64,000 nt of DNA, taken from Mycolicibacillus koreensis (GTDB lineage: Bacteria > Actinomycetota > Actinomycetes > Mycobacteriales > Mycobacteriaceae). Below are positions 8,953-18,635 of this stretch, piece by piece. The stretch covers positions 24,615 through 88,614 of the forward strand of contig NZ_NCXO01000012.1 of NCBI RefSeq assembly GCF_002104795.1, given 5' to 3'. The first letter of the stretch is position 1; each line of letters starts with the position of its first letter. Position numbers and translations under genes: made by a program. The notes beneath the pieces are model-generated. The model had not been told where the DNA came from. It was given only the letters and a program-made list of their open reading frames with translations, and did no database searches.

Positions 8953-8984
8953 AGTTGACATCGCAACTTATTTACGGATACGGT
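8953..8984 (+). promoter_or_regulatory. promoter of the WrbA-like gene with overlapping inverted repeat
   Basis: A perfect -35 TTGACA (8955-8960) is followed after 18 bp by TACGGT (8979-8984), a good TANNNT -10. The -35 lies inside the inverted repeat AGTTG-N6-CAACT (8953-8968), the size and shape of a winged-helix (MarR/HxlR-like) half-site pair. A repressor bound here would block the promoter and could also affect the divergent peroxidase gene. No such regulator gene adjoins it. Confidence 0.5.
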
Positions 8985-9026
8985 CTCCGGTAGTTGACCG
9001 AGCAATCACAAGGACGGGGTCAGGGC

Positions 9027-9626
9027 ATGACGAAACTCGCGATCATCTACTACTCGGCCACCGGGCACGGCACCGCGATGGCCCGGCGGGCGGCCGGCGC
9101 CGGCGAGGCCGCCGGCGCCGAGGTGCGGGTACGCCACATCGCCGAGACCCGCGATCCGGCCACGTTCGCCGACAACCCCGCCTGGTCGGCCAACTACGCG
9201 GCGACCAAGGACGCCCCGGCCGCGACCGGGCAGGACATCGTCTGGGCCGATGCGGTGATCTTCGGCTCGCCGACCCGGTTCGGGAGCACCGCCGGGCCGT
9301 TTCAGACGTTCATGGACTCGTTGGGCGGGCTGTGGGCGCAGGGCAAACTCGCCGACAGGGTCTACGCCGGGTTCACCTCCAGCCAGACCGCCCACGGCGG
9401 CCAGGAGGCGACGCTGCTCGGGCTCTACGTGTCGCTGATGCATTGGGGCGGCATCGTGGTGGCGCCCGGCTACACCGACCCGCTGAAGTTCGCCGACGGC
9501 AACCCCTACGGGGTCGGTCACATCACCGGGCCGCAGAACCAAAACGAGTTGGCCGACGAGACCGTGGCCGCGCTCGAGCATCTGGCCACCCGGGTGGTGG
9601 GCGTGGCGGATCGCCTCAGCCGGTAG
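9027..9626 (+). CDS. WrbA-like NAD(P)H:quinone oxidoreductase (flavodoxin fold)
   Basis: A 199-residue FMN flavoprotein that reduces quinones by two electrons and limits redox cycling. The phosphate-binding loop YYSATGHGTAMARR is at residues 7-20. FGSPTRFGSTAGPFQTFMDS at about residue 75 and the TAHGGQEATLLG segment at about residue 115 are classic WrbA landmarks. ATG 9027 was chosen because the preceding AAGGA serves as ribosome site and the protein then starts at the flavodoxin strand; an in-frame start at 8994 adds 11 polar residues. It is paired head to head with a peroxidase gene, consistent with oxidative or electrophile stress. The 3' end overlaps ptrB by 11 bp. Confidence 0.93.
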   Translation: MTKLAIIYYSATGHGTAMARRAAGAGEAAGAEVRVRHIAETRDPATFADNPAWSANYAATKDAPAATGQDIVWADAVIFGSPTRFGSTAGPFQTFMDSLGGLWAQGKLADRVYAGFTSSQTAHGGQEATLLGLYVSLMHWGGIVVAPGYTDPLKFADGNPYGVGHITGPQNQNELADETVAALEHLATRVVGVADRLSR

Positions 9627-11721
9627 CCCCGGCCGCGTTGAGCAGCCAGGCGTACTGGAAGGCGGTCTCCTTCCACCGCTCGTAGCGACCCGACAGGCCG
9701 CCGTGCCCGGCGCTCATCTGCGTCTTGAGCAACACCGGATTCCCGTTGGTGTTGGCATGGCGCAGCGCAGCAATCCATTTCGCGGGCTCCACGAAATAGA
9801 CCCGGGTGTCGTTCAGCGACGTCATCGCCAGGATCGCCGGATAGCGCTGGGCGACGACGTTCTCGTACGGCGAATAGGATTTCATGTAGGCGTAGACATC
9901 CTTGTCGGCCAAGGGGTTCCCCCACTCGTCCCATTCGGTGACGGTCAGCGGCAGCGACGGATCCAAGATGGTGGTCAGGGCGTCGACGAACGGCACCACG
10001 GCCAGGATCCCGGCGAAGAACTCCGGGGCGAGGTTGGCGACCGCCCCCATCAGCAGACCGCCGGCACTGCCGCCGTAGGCGACGAGCTGTTGCGGCGTCG
10101 TCACCCCGACGTCGATGAGATGCTTTGCGGCCGCGATGAAGTCGGTGAAGGTGTTCTTCTTGTCCAGCAGTTTGCCGCTCTCGTACCACAGCCGTCCCAT
10201 CTCGCCGCCGCCGCGTACGTGGGCGATGACGAACACCATCCCACGGTCCAGCAGCGACAGCCGGGCGATGGAGAACTGCGGGTCCTGGCAGGCCTCGTAG
10301 GCGCCGTAGCCGTAGAGCACCGTCGGCGCCGGTGCGGTGACGTCGCGGCGGTGGATGACCGACAGCGGAATCCGGGTGCCGTCGGCGGCGACCGCCCAGT
10401 CGCGGCGCTCCACGTAATCCTCGCGGCGGTACCCGCCGAGCACCGGCTGCTCGCGCAGCAGGGTGCGTTCCCCGGTGGTCAGATCCAGGTCGTAGATGCA
10501 CACCGGGTGGAGAAACGACGTCGCGCCGATCCGCAGCTTCGGCGCGTCCCAGTTGGGGTTGGCGCCCAGCCCCGCCGACATCAGCGCCGAGTCGAAGGTG
10601 ATCTCGGTGGGTTGGCCGTACCCGTCGGCGGTGAGCGGCCACAGTTGGATACGCGGCAACGCGTCGGCCCGGTAACTGACCACCAGGTGCGACCCGAAGG
10701 CGTCGACCCCGTCGAGGCGCACGTCGTCGCGATGGGCGATCAGCGTGGTCTGCGCGGTCGGGTCCTCCACCGGCGCGTCGACCATGGTGAAGTTGACCGC
10801 CCCGTCGTTGTGCAGGATCACGAACCGGTCCCGGCCGCCGACGACCGCGTGCTCGACGCCGTATTCGACGCCGTCGCGGCGCGGCAGCACCACGGTGAAC
10901 TCCGCCTCGGGGTCGGCGGCGTCGGCGTAGCGCACCTCGGAGGTGACCGCCGACCCGGCCGCGATCATCAGGTACTTGTCGCTGCGGGTGCGGCCCACGT
11001 TCAACCAGAACCGCTCGTCGGGCTCGTGGTAGACCCGTTGCGCGGGCAGGCCCGCACCGAGCCGGTGGCGCCACACCGTGTCGGGTCGCCACGCCGCGTC
11101 GACGGTCAGGTAGTACAGCGTCCGGTTGTCGGTGGCCCAGGTCGCCCCGGCGGCGATCCCGGCGATCTCATCGGTGTAGCGCCGACCGGTCCGCAAATCG
11201 ATGAACCGCAAGGTGTAACGCTCATCGCCGACGGTGTCGACCGAGTAGGCCAGCACGGTGCCGTCGGGGCTGACCGTGGCCGCCCCCAGCGAGAAGAACT
11301 CGTGGCCCTCGGCCTCGACGTTCTCGTCGAGCAGGACCTGCTCACCGGGAATCTCGGTGTGCTCGTCGAAGACCGGCGGACGCCAGTCGTCGGGATCGGT
11401 CAGCGGGCAACGGCAGTGCACACCGTACTGCTTGCCCGCGAAACTGCGGGCGTAGTACCACCAGTCGCCGCGCCGGATCGGCACCGACAGATCGGTCTCC
11501 TTGGTGCGGGCTTTGATCTCGTCGAAGATCTGCTGGCGCAGTTCGTGCTGATCGTCGGTGAGCGCATCGGTGTAGGCGTTCTCCGCCTCGAGATGGGCGA
11601 TGACATCCGGATTGTCTTTGTCGCGCAACCATTCGTAGGGGTCGACGACGACGTCGCCATGGTGTTCGCGGATGGTCTCGACGCGCTTGGCGACCGGAGG
11701 CCGCGGCATGCCGGCACTCAT
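9616..11721 (-). CDS. ptrB: oligopeptidase B (protease II, S9A prolyl oligopeptidase family)
   Basis: A 701-residue cytosolic serine peptidase that cuts short peptides after basic residues. The N-terminal beta-propeller (residues about 1-420) starts with the conserved [12 protein letters not shown]. The C-terminal alpha/beta-hydrolase domain holds the nucleophile in [14 protein letters not shown] and the catalytic His in [12 protein letters not shown]. The length is full. In M. tuberculosis H37Rv the corresponding gene is, as I recall, split into ptrBa and ptrBb, whereas here it is one intact frame. ATG 11721 overlaps the purC stop by 4 nt (ATGA), so the two are coupled. Confidence 0.95.
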   Translation of the reverse strand: MSAGMPRPPVAKRVETIREHHGDVVVDPYEWLRDKDNPDVIAHLEAENAYTDALTDDQHELRQQIFDEIKARTKETDLSVPIRRGDWWYYARSFAGKQYGVHCRCPLTDPDDWRPPVFDEHTEIPGEQVLLDENVEAEGHEFFSLGAATVSPDGTVLAYSVDTVGDERYTLRFIDLRTGRRYTDEIAGIAAGATWATDNRTLYYLTVDAAWRPDTVWRHRLGAGLPAQRVYHEPDERFWLNVGRTRSDKYLMIAAGSAVTSEVRYADAADPEAEFTVVLPRRDGVEYGVEHAVVGGRDRFVILHNDGAVNFTMVDAPVEDPTAQTTLIAHRDDVRLDGVDAFGSHLVVSYRADALPRIQLWPLTADGYGQPTEITFDSALMSAGLGANPNWDAPKLRIGATSFLHPVCIYDLDLTTGERTLLREQPVLGGYRREDYVERRDWAVAADGTRIPLSVIHRRDVTAPAPTVLYGYGAYEACQDPQFSIARLSLLDRGMVFVIAHVRGGGEMGRLWYESGKLLDKKNTFTDFIAAAKHLIDVGVTTPQQLVAYGGSAGGLLMGAVANLAPEFFAGILAVVPFVDALTTILDPSLPLTVTEWDEWGNPLADKDVYAYMKSYSPYENVVAQRYPAILAMTSLNDTRVYFVEPAKWIAALRHANTNGNPVLLKTQMSAGHGGLSGRYERWKETAFQYAWLLNAAGATG

Positions 11722-12611
11722 GCCGCACCGATCCAGTCATCGAACCGCAGTCCGGAGATCCGTTCGTAGGCCTCGATGTAGCGCTCACGGGTGGCCGCGA
11801 TGATCTCGTCGGGAAGCGGCGGCGGGGGTGTGTCGCAGGCGCGGTCCCACCCGGATTCGTCGCCGGTCAGCCAGTTGCGGACGAACTGCTTGTCGAAGCT
11901 GTTCTGCACGACGCCGACCTCGTATTCGGCGGCGGGCCAGTAGCGCGACGAGTCCGGGGTGAAGATCTCGTCGGCGAGCACCAGGTTGCCGTTGCTGTCG
12001 TGGCCGAACTCGAATTTGGTGTCGGCGATGATGATGCCGCGGGTCAGCGCATGGTCGGCGGCCTGGACGTAGATCTGCAGGGTGCGGTCGCGCAGCTGGT
12101 TGGCGACCACGCCGCCGACCTGCTCGATGACGGCCGCGAACGGGATGTTCTCGTCGTGGTCGCCCTGCTCGGCCTTGGTCGCCGGGGTGAACAGCGGGGT
12201 GGCGAACCTGCTGGCCTCCTTCAGTCCCGCCGGCAACTCGATGCCGCAGACCGCACCGGTGCGCTGGTAGTCGGCCAGCCCCGAGCCGGTCAGGTAGCCG
12301 CGCGCCACGCATTCCACCGGCACCATGGTCAGCTCACGCACCACCAGCGCCCGGCCCAGCACCTCGGCGGGGATGCGGGGATCGTCGGGCGGGCCGGCCA
12401 GGTGATTGGGCGCCTCGACCAGGTCGAAGAAGAACACACTCATCGCGGTCAGGATCCGGCCCTTGTCGGGGATCTCGCTGGCCAACACGTGGTCATAGGC
12501 CGAGATCCGGTCGGTCGCCACGAACAGCAGATGCTCGTCGTCGACGCGGTAGAGATCACGGACCTTGCCGCTGCCCAGGTGCTGATAGTCGGAGAGTGCA
12601 GGTCGAGCCAC
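11718..12611 (-). CDS. purC: phosphoribosylaminoimidazole-succinocarboxamide synthase (SAICAR synthetase)
   Basis: A 297-residue enzyme that joins CAIR and aspartate with ATP to give SAICAR, step 7 of purine synthesis. Key family motifs are SGKVRDLY (N-terminal ATP site), [14 protein letters not shown] (about residue 95) and [10 protein letters not shown] (about residue 190). The length from GTG 12611 equals the recalled M. tuberculosis protein. This start lies 7 nt after TAGGGT, which can serve as a leaderless -10, while an alternative GTG at 12620 would fall inside that hexamer. Coupled to ptrB downstream. Confidence 0.95.
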   Translation of the reverse strand: MARPALSDYQHLGSGKVRDLYRVDDEHLLFVATDRISAYDHVLASEIPDKGRILTAMSVFFFDLVEAPNHLAGPPDDPRIPAEVLGRALVVRELTMVPVECVARGYLTGSGLADYQRTGAVCGIELPAGLKEASRFATPLFTPATKAEQGDHDENIPFAAVIEQVGGVVANQLRDRTLQIYVQAADHALTRGIIIADTKFEFGHDSNGNLVLADEIFTPDSSRYWPAAEYEVGVVQNSFDKQFVRNWLTGDESGWDRACDTPPPPLPDEIIAATRERYIEAYERISGLRFDDWIGAA

Positions 12612-12618
12612 GCGGTTC

Positions 12619-12624
12619 ACCCTA
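12619..12624 (-). promoter_or_regulatory. -10 box (TAGGGT) deciding the purC start
   Basis: TAGGGT on the minus strand ends 7 nt before GTG 12611. Next to it CACCG-TTTT-CGGTG (12628-12641) forms a small palindrome. For the divergent plus-strand gene, GATAAT at 12655-12660 is a good -10. Confidence 0.45.
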
Positions 12625-12705
12625 ACTCACCGTTTTCGGTGCGATCTCCGGCGCGATAATGACGTCCAGGCGCCGGCCCCACCGACCCGCGAGGAGATCA
12701 CCGTC

Positions 12706-13329
12706 ATGGGCTCACGTTTTCTGCCGTATGCCACCACACCGGGCCGGCTTTTGGCCCAACTGCTCTCCGATCTGCTGGTGGCGGCCTGGTCAGCGGTGTG
12801 GATCCTGGTCGGGCTGGCGGTGCACGCCGCGGTCGCCACGATCGCCGCGGTCGGCCGCCAGGTGCAAAGCGGCAGCACCGGGGTGGCCGGCAACCTCGAC
12901 TCCGCCGGCGAGAGCGCCTCCCACCTGCCGCTGGTCGGCGACACGTTGAGCAAACCGCTGAGCGCGGCGAGCACCGCCGCCCTCGACATCGCCGATGCCG
13001 GGCACACGTTGGACACCACCGCCACCTGGCTGGCGTGGGTGCTGGCGCTGGCGGTGGCCGCCCCACCGATCCTGGCGGTCGCGATGCCGTGGCTGGTGCT
13101 GCGGGTGCGGTTCTTCCGGCGCAAGTGGACGGTGGTCACCCTGGCCGCCACCCCGGCCGGCCAGCAGCTGCTGGCGCTGCGCGCGCTGGCGAACCGGCCG
13201 CTACGGCGACTGGCCGCGGTCGACGCGGACCCGGTCGGTGCGTGGCGACGCGCCGACCCGGTGGCGCTGCACGGGTTGGCGGCGTTGGAGTTGCGCTCCG
13301 CCGGGGTGCGCACCCGGGCTCACACCTAA
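12706..13329 (+). CDS. two-segment membrane protein (Rv0779c-like)
   Basis: A 207-residue protein with a hydrophobic segment at about residues 20-50 and a second, very strong one at about 107-135 (WLAWVLALAVAAPPILAVAM). Between them is a Gly/Ser/Ala-rich loop, and a basic cytosolic C-terminal tail of about 70 residues follows. Start ATG 12706 has GAGGAGA about 8 nt upstream. It is divergent from purC and matches the position of Rv0779c in M. tuberculosis, which I know only as a conserved membrane protein. No catalytic motif is seen, so the function is unknown. Confidence 0.8.
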   Translation: MGSRFLPYATTPGRLLAQLLSDLLVAAWSAVWILVGLAVHAAVATIAAVGRQVQSGSTGVAGNLDSAGESASHLPLVGDTLSKPLSAASTAALDIADAGHTLDTTATWLAWVLALAVAAPPILAVAMPWLVLRVRFFRRKWTVVTLAATPAGQQLLALRALANRPLRRLAAVDADPVGAWRRADPVALHGLAALELRSAGVRTRAHT

Positions 13330-13335
13330 GAGTCG

Positions 13336-14346
13336 CTAAGAGCTGCCGACCAGAACTCGCGCCGAGGCCAGTGCGGCGCGGCGGACACCGGCGAGGGCGA
13401 CGATCAGCCACGCGGCGAACGCATCCCAGAAGAACACCAGCGAGACGGTGTCCAGCGCCGGCAGGTCCAGTTCGATGGCCATCGCCTGGCTGGCCACCGA
13501 GTACATGCCCAATGGGAACACCAGCGCCCACCACACCCCGCGGAACTGCAGCATTCCGGGGCGGTTGTGGATGCGGTGCAGCACGAAGTAGATCAGCGGC
13601 GGTATCCACACGGTGGCCACACCCCAGGTGACCACGGTGGCTGCGCGCAGCGCCGCCGAGACCGCGCCGGAGGTCAGCTGGCCGAGCAGATCCCCGGCCA
13701 GGGTGGCGATCGCCATGCCCCCCATAAGGATCCAGGTGTCGGGCTCGAATCCGTCGCGGTCCATCCGCTCGTGCACGGTGCGCCACATGATCAGCGTCGC
13801 CATCAGCAGATAGACCCCCAGGCCGGCCACCCAGATGGGGATCGCCACCGCCAGCCACGCGGTGTGGCCGGTGGCCCGGATCATCTGGGCCATCACGATC
13901 ACCAGCCCCGAGGTGCCCACACTGGCCAGCAACCATGCCCCATGTGCCTTGTCGCGCAACGCGGCCCACTGCCGGGTGAGCATGTTGCGCAGCGTCAGCG
14001 CTGACAGCACCGACCAGGAGATCAACGCCACCAGGCCGAGTACCCGCACCCACACGGGGTGGTGTTCCAGGCGGCTGTCGAGCACCGCGCAGGCGGCGAC
14101 GAACGTGAACAGCCGCAACGTGATGTCCGGGTCGCGCAGGTCCCACACCGCGGCCCGGCGTTCGATGACGGCGGTGAGCACCACCAGCGCCACCAGCACC
14201 GCCAGCCCGGCCGAGGCGAGCACGCCCAGTGCACTGCTGAGCCCCGCGTAGCCGTGCCGGGACGCGCCGATCGACAGGATGCCGGTGGCCATCACCACCG
14301 CGAACACGTTCGGTGAGGGCCGCAGGTCGGCGAACCTGCCCTTCAC
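13336..14346 (-). CDS. TDT/TehA-family transporter
   Basis: A 336-residue polytopic membrane protein with about ten hydrophobic segments. It begins [17 protein letters not shown], the conserved first helix of the tellurite-resistance/dicarboxylate transporter (TDT) family, which also includes the SLAC1 anion-channel fold. Likely a passive exporter of monovalent or dicarboxylate anions, or a tellurite-resistance protein; the substrate cannot be told. GTG 14346 overlaps the CYP126 stop by 3 nt (GTGA), so it is translated from the same message. This gene is not between Rv0778 and Rv0779c in M. tuberculosis as I recall, so it looks like a lineage-specific insertion. Confidence 0.82.
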   Translation of the reverse strand: MKGRFADLRPSPNVFAVVMATGILSIGASRHGYAGLSSALGVLASAGLAVLVALVVLTAVIERRAAVWDLRDPDITLRLFTFVAACAVLDSRLEHHPVWVRVLGLVALISWSVLSALTLRNMLTRQWAALRDKAHGAWLLASVGTSGLVIVMAQMIRATGHTAWLAVAIPIWVAGLGVYLLMATLIMWRTVHERMDRDGFEPDTWILMGGMAIATLAGDLLGQLTSGAVSAALRAATVVTWGVATVWIPPLIYFVLHRIHNRPGMLQFRGVWWALVFPLGMYSVASQAMAIELDLPALDTVSLVFFWDAFAAWLIVALAGVRRAALASARVLVGSS

Positions 14347-15575
14347 CGCTGCGCGCTCATTTCCACGACCAGGTGCCGGATCCCGGTGTGCCGGTTGCTG
14401 CGGGTCCACTCCACCGGGGCCACCACGGTGACACCGGTGAACCGGCGCAGCAACTCCTCGTAGAGCACCCGCAACTCCAGTCGGGCGAGGTTGACCCCCA
14501 GGCAGAAGTGCACGCCTTGGCCGAAACCCAGGTGCGGGTTCGGTTTTCTCGTCACATCGAAGACGTCGGCACGGTCGAACACCTGCTCGTCCCGGTTGGC
14601 CGAGCCCTCCCAGACCAGCACCTTCTGGCCGGGTTCGATGCGCTGCCCGCCCAGGGCGACCGCGCGGGTGGCGGTGCGCCGCTTCGACGGCGACGGTGAG
14701 GTCCAGCGGATGATCTCCTCCACCGCGGTGGGCAGCAGGTCGGGATTCCCGCGCAGCGCCCGGTACTGCTCGGGATGGTCGGCCAGCGCCAGCAGGCCCC
14801 CGCCGATGGCGTTGCGGGTCGTCTCGGCCCCGGCGCTGAACAGCAGGCTGAAGAACAGGTACAGCTCCATCGCGCTCAACTCGGGGTCGGTGGAGTTGGC
14901 GACCACCGAGAGCATGTCGTCGGTGGGCCGGGCCCGTTTGGCCGCGATCAGCTCCTGACCGTAGGCGTACAGATCGGAGCCGGTGTCCTGCGCCGTCACC
15001 GGCGAGACCACCGCCTCGCGTGAGCCGCGGAAGTCGAAGTTGGGTTCGATCGCGGCGAACAGCCAGTGCCGGTCGGCCTCGGGCACCCCGAGCAGGATGC
15101 AGATCATCTGCATCGGCAGTTCCGCAGCGACCTCGACGAGGAAGTCCAGCGGCTCGCCGGGGCCGATCTCGTCGAGCAGCCGGCGCGCCCGGGCCCGCAG
15201 GTCCTGCTCGACGCGGCGGATCATCCGCGGGGTCATCCCGGAGCTGACCAGTTTGCGGACGGCGGCGTGACGCGGGTCGTCCATCATGTTGAGCACGTGG
15301 CCGGCCACCGGAAGATCCTGCAGGATCGTGCCGCCGTACGGCCGCTCACCGCCGCTCACCGACGAGTAGGTGTCGGCGTCGCGCAACACCGCGAACGTCT
15401 CGGGGTGGGTGGCCACCGACCAGAACCCCTCCCCGTCCGGGGTGTGGACGGTCGGCTCGTGCCAGTACACCGGGGCCTCCGCGCGGTGGACCGCGAACAT
15501 CTCGTGGGGGAACCCGTGCGCGAAGTTGTCCAGGTCGGTCAGGTCGATTCCCGCCAGGGCGTCGGCAGCGGCCAT
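14343..15575 (-). CDS. cyp126: cytochrome P450 CYP126
   Basis: A 410-residue soluble bacterial P450. It has the I-helix [10 protein letters not shown] at about residue 245 (acid/Thr pair for O2 activation), K-helix EEIIRW at about 288 and the heme loop [10 protein letters not shown] at about 355 with the thiolate Cys. Gene order (purB, cyp126) and length match M. tuberculosis Rv0778 (CYP126). The physiological substrate is not established to my knowledge. It starts 5 bp after the purB stop and is followed by a TDT transporter in overlap. It needs an external ferredoxin and reductase, neither of which is adjacent. Confidence 0.92.
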   Translation of the reverse strand: MAAADALAGIDLTDLDNFAHGFPHEMFAVHRAEAPVYWHEPTVHTPDGEGFWSVATHPETFAVLRDADTYSSVSGGERPYGGTILQDLPVAGHVLNMMDDPRHAAVRKLVSSGMTPRMIRRVEQDLRARARRLLDEIGPGEPLDFLVEVAAELPMQMICILLGVPEADRHWLFAAIEPNFDFRGSREAVVSPVTAQDTGSDLYAYGQELIAAKRARPTDDMLSVVANSTDPELSAMELYLFFSLLFSAGAETTRNAIGGGLLALADHPEQYRALRGNPDLLPTAVEEIIRWTSPSPSKRRTATRAVALGGQRIEPGQKVLVWEGSANRDEQVFDRADVFDVTRKPNPHLGFGQGVHFCLGVNLARLELRVLYEELLRRFTGVTVVAPVEWTRSNRHTGIRHLVVEMSAQR

Positions 15576-15580
15576 GGCGA

Positions 15581-16999
15581 CTACAGGATGGCGCCGGGCC
15601 GGTAGGCGGCCGCCTCGGGGTGACGGGCGACCAGGGCGTCGACCGCGCCGGCCACCGCGTCGACCTGATCGGCGGCGACCCCGGTGAACGCCTGCTTGTC
15701 GGCGAGCGCGGCGTGCAGTGCGGCGGCGTCCAGCGGCAGCCGCTCGTCGGCGGCCAGGCGGGCGAGCAGGTCCGGCTCGGCGCCGCGTTCCCGCATCGCC
15801 AGCGCGACGGCCACCGCGTGCTCCTTGATCACCGCGTGGGCGGCCTCGCGGCCCATCCCGGCGCGCACCGCGGCGATGAGCACCTTGGTGGTCGCCAGGA
15901 ACGGCAGGTAGCGGCCGAGCTCACGGTCGATCACCGCCGGGTAGGCACCGAACTCGTCGAGGACGGTCAAAAACGTCTCGATCTGCCCGTCGACGGCGAA
16001 GAACGCGTCCGGCAGCGCCACCCGGCGCACCACCGAGCAGAACACGTCGCCCTCGTTCCACTGGGCGCCGGCCAGTTCGGCGGCCATCGCCGCGTAGCCG
16101 CGCAGCACCACCTGCAGGCCGTTGACCCGTTCGCAGCTGCGGGTGTTCATCTTGTGCGGCATCGCCGAGGAGCCGACCTGGCCCTCGGCGAACCCCTCGG
16201 TGACCAGTTCGTGGCCGGCCATCAACCGGATGGTGTGGGCCAGCGAGGACGGGCCGGCGCCGATCTGCACCAGCGTGGAGAGCGCGTCGTGATCCAGCGA
16301 ACGGGGATAGACCTGCCCGACACTGGTCAGCACCGAGGTGAAACCCAGGTGATCGGCGACGCGGCGCTCCAGTTCGGCGACCTTGGCGGTGTCGCCGTCG
16401 AACAGGTCGAGCATGTCCTGGCCGGTGCCCATCGGCCCCTTGATGCCGCGCAGCGGGTAGCGCGCGACGAGCTCCTGCAGCCGGCGCGCCGCCAGCAGGG
16501 TCTCCTCGGCGGCGGTGGCGAAACGTTTCCCCAGGGTGGTGGCCTGCGCAGCGACGTTGTGGCTGCGCCCGGCCATGACCAGGTCGCGGTAGGCGACGGC
16601 GTGCTCGGCCAGCCGGGCGGCCACCGCCACCGTGCGGTCGAACACCAGCTGCAACGACCGGCGCACCTGTAGCTGTTCGACGTTCTCGGTGAGGTCGCGG
16701 CTGGTCATGCCCTTGTGGACGTGCTGGTGGCCGGCCAGGGCGTTGAACTCCTCGATGCGGGCCTTGACGTCGTGGCGGGTCACCCGCTCCCGGTCGGCGA
16801 TCGCGGCCAGATCGACGTTCTCGACCACCCGTTCGTAGTCGGCGACGGCCCCGGCGGGCACCGCCACGCCGAGCTCGGCCTGGGCGCGCAACACCGCCAG
16901 CCACAGCTGCCGCTCGGCGACGATCTTGGCCTCCGGCGACCAGATCGCCACCATCTCGGCGCTGGCGTAGCGGGAGGCCAGCACGTTCGGAACAGTCAC
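15581..16999 (-). CDS. purB: adenylosuccinate lyase
   Basis: A 472-residue fumarase/aspartase-superfamily enzyme that releases fumarate from SAICAR and from adenylosuccinate, thus serving both the IMP pathway and AMP formation. The superfamily signature is seen as [16 protein letters not shown] at about residue 280, with the flexible catalytic-Ser loop. The conserved [11 protein letters not shown] and [16 protein letters not shown] segments sit at about 100 and 145. GTG 16999 is preceded 7 nt upstream by TAAGCT, a leaderless-type promoter. The length equals M. tuberculosis PurB as recalled. Confidence 0.96.
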   Translation of the reverse strand: MTVPNVLASRYASAEMVAIWSPEAKIVAERQLWLAVLRAQAELGVAVPAGAVADYERVVENVDLAAIADRERVTRHDVKARIEEFNALAGHQHVHKGMTSRDLTENVEQLQVRRSLQLVFDRTVAVAARLAEHAVAYRDLVMAGRSHNVAAQATTLGKRFATAAEETLLAARRLQELVARYPLRGIKGPMGTGQDMLDLFDGDTAKVAELERRVADHLGFTSVLTSVGQVYPRSLDHDALSTLVQIGAGPSSLAHTIRLMAGHELVTEGFAEGQVGSSAMPHKMNTRSCERVNGLQVVLRGYAAMAAELAGAQWNEGDVFCSVVRRVALPDAFFAVDGQIETFLTVLDEFGAYPAVIDRELGRYLPFLATTKVLIAAVRAGMGREAAHAVIKEHAVAVALAMRERGAEPDLLARLAADERLPLDAAALHAALADKQAFTGVAADQVDAVAGAVDALVARHPEAAAYRPGAIL

Positions 17000-17006
17000 G
17001 CCGGCC

Positions 17007-17012
17007 AGCTTA
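17007..17012 (-). promoter_or_regulatory. -10 box (TAAGCT) for leaderless purB
   Basis: TAAGCT on the minus strand ends exactly 7 nt upstream of GTG 16999, with no ribosome-binding site between. It lies in the 33-bp gap after the TetR gene, so purB need not depend on that gene's promoter. Confidence 0.5.
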
Positions 17013-17032
17013 CGGTGGGCGCTGAGCGCCGA

Positions 17033-17650
17033 TCAGAACCCGGCCGCATGCTGTTGTTCGGGCACGGCGTCGATGAAGCTGAGCACCGCGGTGCGGGCCG
17101 CGCGACGCGGATCCTGCCGCTCGTCGACGAGGGCGGCGATCACCGCGCCGTCGACCGCGCAGACCGTGGCGGCCAGCAGCGCGGCGGGCATGCACCGGCC
17201 CGACCGGTCGAGCACCTCGACGACCGCCTCGGTGCGCTGGCGCAGGGTGCGCCGTTGGATCTCGCGCAGCCGCGGGTGGCGGGCGCACGCGATGAACCGT
17301 TCGTAGCGTGCGATGAGGTCGTCGTCGAGGTGCCCGCCGTCGGCGCCGCCGACCAGCAGATCCACCAGCACGTCGGCGATCGCGTGCGGGCCTCGGCGCC
17401 GCCGCGGCAGTGCGGCGACCCGGGCGCGCAGCTGGGCGATCTCCAGCATCGCCGCCTCGTCGACCGCACTGGCGATCAGCTCATCCAGCGAGGAGAAATA
17501 GTAGGTCGTCGACGCCAGCGGCAACCCCGCCCGGTGGGCCACCGCGCGGTGGCGCACAGCGTCGAATCCGCCCTCGCGCAGCAACTCCGCGGCCGCGCGA
17601 ACCAGCGCGTACCGGCGGCGTTCTCCCTTGGGAGTGACGGCGGAGGTCAC
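17033..17650 (-). CDS. TetR-family transcriptional regulator
   Basis: A 205-residue regulator. The N-terminal helix-turn-helix spans about residues 12-58: RRYALVRAAAELLREGGFDA, then AVAHRAGLPLASTTYYFSSL. It is followed by an all-helical ligand domain containing a Cys (CARHPRLREIQ). It matches Rv0775 by position. It is divergent from the Tat-exported esterase gene with 95 bp between the starts, so that promoter is its likeliest target. GTG 17650 begins the frame; GTGAC-N7-GTCAC spans the start codon region. Confidence 0.85.
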   Translation of the reverse strand: MTSAVTPKGERRRYALVRAAAELLREGGFDAVRHRAVAHRAGLPLASTTYYFSSLDELIASAVDEAAMLEIAQLRARVAALPRRRRGPHAIADVLVDLLVGGADGGHLDDDLIARYERFIACARHPRLREIQRRTLRQRTEAVVEVLDRSGRCMPAALLAATVCAVDGAVIAALVDERQDPRRAARTAVLSFIDAVPEQQHAAGF

Positions 17651-17732
17651 AGCAGCTCATGCTGCCAGCTCACCGGTCACCGTATTGTGCTTTCGGGTAA
17701 ACGCCGGGACCGCTCGCCGCACGTCCGGCGGT

Positions 17733-17738
17733 TATCCT
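17733..17738 (+). promoter_or_regulatory. -10 box (TATCCT) for the leaderless esterase gene
   Basis: TATCCT is followed by 7 nt (TGCCCCC) and ATG 17746. The spacing places the transcription start on the start codon. No ribosome-binding site is present. Confidence 0.5.
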
Positions 17739-17745
17739 TGCCCCC

Positions 17746-18612
17746 ATGCCGAATCTGAGCCGCCGCGCGGTGCTGCGCCTGGGTGCCGGCGTCCTCACCG
17801 GGGCGGCCGGTGCGATGGCGGTGAACACCGCGGCGCCGTCGCGCACCTCGCGGGCCGCGACCGGGATCCCGTTTCCCCGCGCGCCCCGCCGGCCCGCCCC
17901 CGCGCCGACGATGACCACCGGCTCGTTCGTCTCGGCGGCCCGCGGCGGGATCCCCACCGGCTGGGCGATCGCCCGGCCGCCCGGGCAGAGCGCCCCACTG
18001 CGCCCGGTGATCGCGCTGCACGGCAAGGGCAGCGACGCCGCCACCGTGATGGCCGGCGGGGTGGAGCAGGGGCTGGCCACCGCCGTCGACGCCGGGCTGC
18101 CGCCGTTCGCGGTGGTCGCCGTCGACGGCGGGGGCAGCTACTGGCATGCCCGGGCCTCCGGGGAGGACTCCGGGGCGATGGTGCTCGACGAGCTGCTCCC
18201 GATGCTCGACGAGCAAGGGCTGGACACCTCCCGGGTGGCGTTTTTGGGCTGGTCGATGGGCGGCTACGGCGCGTTGCTGCTGGGCGGGCGCCTCGGGGCG
18301 GCGCGGACCGCGGCGATCTGCGCGGTCAGCCCGGCGCTGTGGTCGTCGGCCGGGGCCAGCGCGCCGGGCGCCTTCGACGGCCCCGACGACTTCGCCGCCA
18401 ACTCCGTCTACGACCTGCCGGCGCTGCACGCCATCCCGCTGCGGGTGGACTGCGGGCAGTCCGACCCGTTCTACGACGCCACCCGCGAGTTCGTCGCCTC
18501 GCTGCCCACCCCGCCGGCCGGCGGCTTTCCCCCCGGCGGCCACGACGACGCGTTCTGGAGCGCGCAACTGCCCGCCGAGCTGAGCTGGATCGCCCCGCTG
18601 CTGGCGGGCTAG
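17746..18612 (+). CDS. Tat-exported alpha/beta-hydrolase (esterase, antigen 85-like fold)
   Basis: A 288-residue secreted esterase. A twin-arginine signal, LSRRAVLRLGAGVLTG, is followed by a hydrophobic stretch to about residue 30. The nucleophile elbow GWSMGGYGALLL is at about residue 167, VALHGKG near 90 is an oxyanion-hole type segment, and a GGHDDAFW motif near residue 265 supplies the catalytic His. This is the esterase D/antigen 85 arrangement. The position equals Rv0774c. It is probably regulated by the divergent TetR and is followed 24 bp later by the gamma-glutamyltransferase gene. Confidence 0.87.
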   Translation: MPNLSRRAVLRLGAGVLTGAAGAMAVNTAAPSRTSRAATGIPFPRAPRRPAPAPTMTTGSFVSAARGGIPTGWAIARPPGQSAPLRPVIALHGKGSDAATVMAGGVEQGLATAVDAGLPPFAVVAVDGGGSYWHARASGEDSGAMVLDELLPMLDEQGLDTSRVAFLGWSMGGYGALLLGGRLGAARTAAICAVSPALWSSAGASAPGAFDGPDDFAANSVYDLPALHAIPLRVDCGQSDPFYDATREFVASLPTPPAGGFPPGGHDDAFWSAQLPAELSWIAPLLAG

Positions 18613-18635
18613 CGAAGACCGGGCCAGAGACGACC

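Noticed and set aside
8994..9026. Longer start for the WrbA-like protein
   Set aside because: The extra TEQSQGRGQG residues are not typical, the shorter ATG 9027 begins at the first flavodoxin strand and has AAGGA upstream.
12612..12620. GTG 12620 as the purC start
   Set aside because: It falls inside the probable -10 hexamer TAGGGT and has no ribosome site; GTG 12611 gives the expected 297 residues.
17628..18635. Gamma-glutamyltransferase frame extended to 865 codons from 17628
   Set aside because: The upstream part overlaps the Tat esterase gene in another frame and is Arg/Gly-rich noise; the family starts near ATG 18636.
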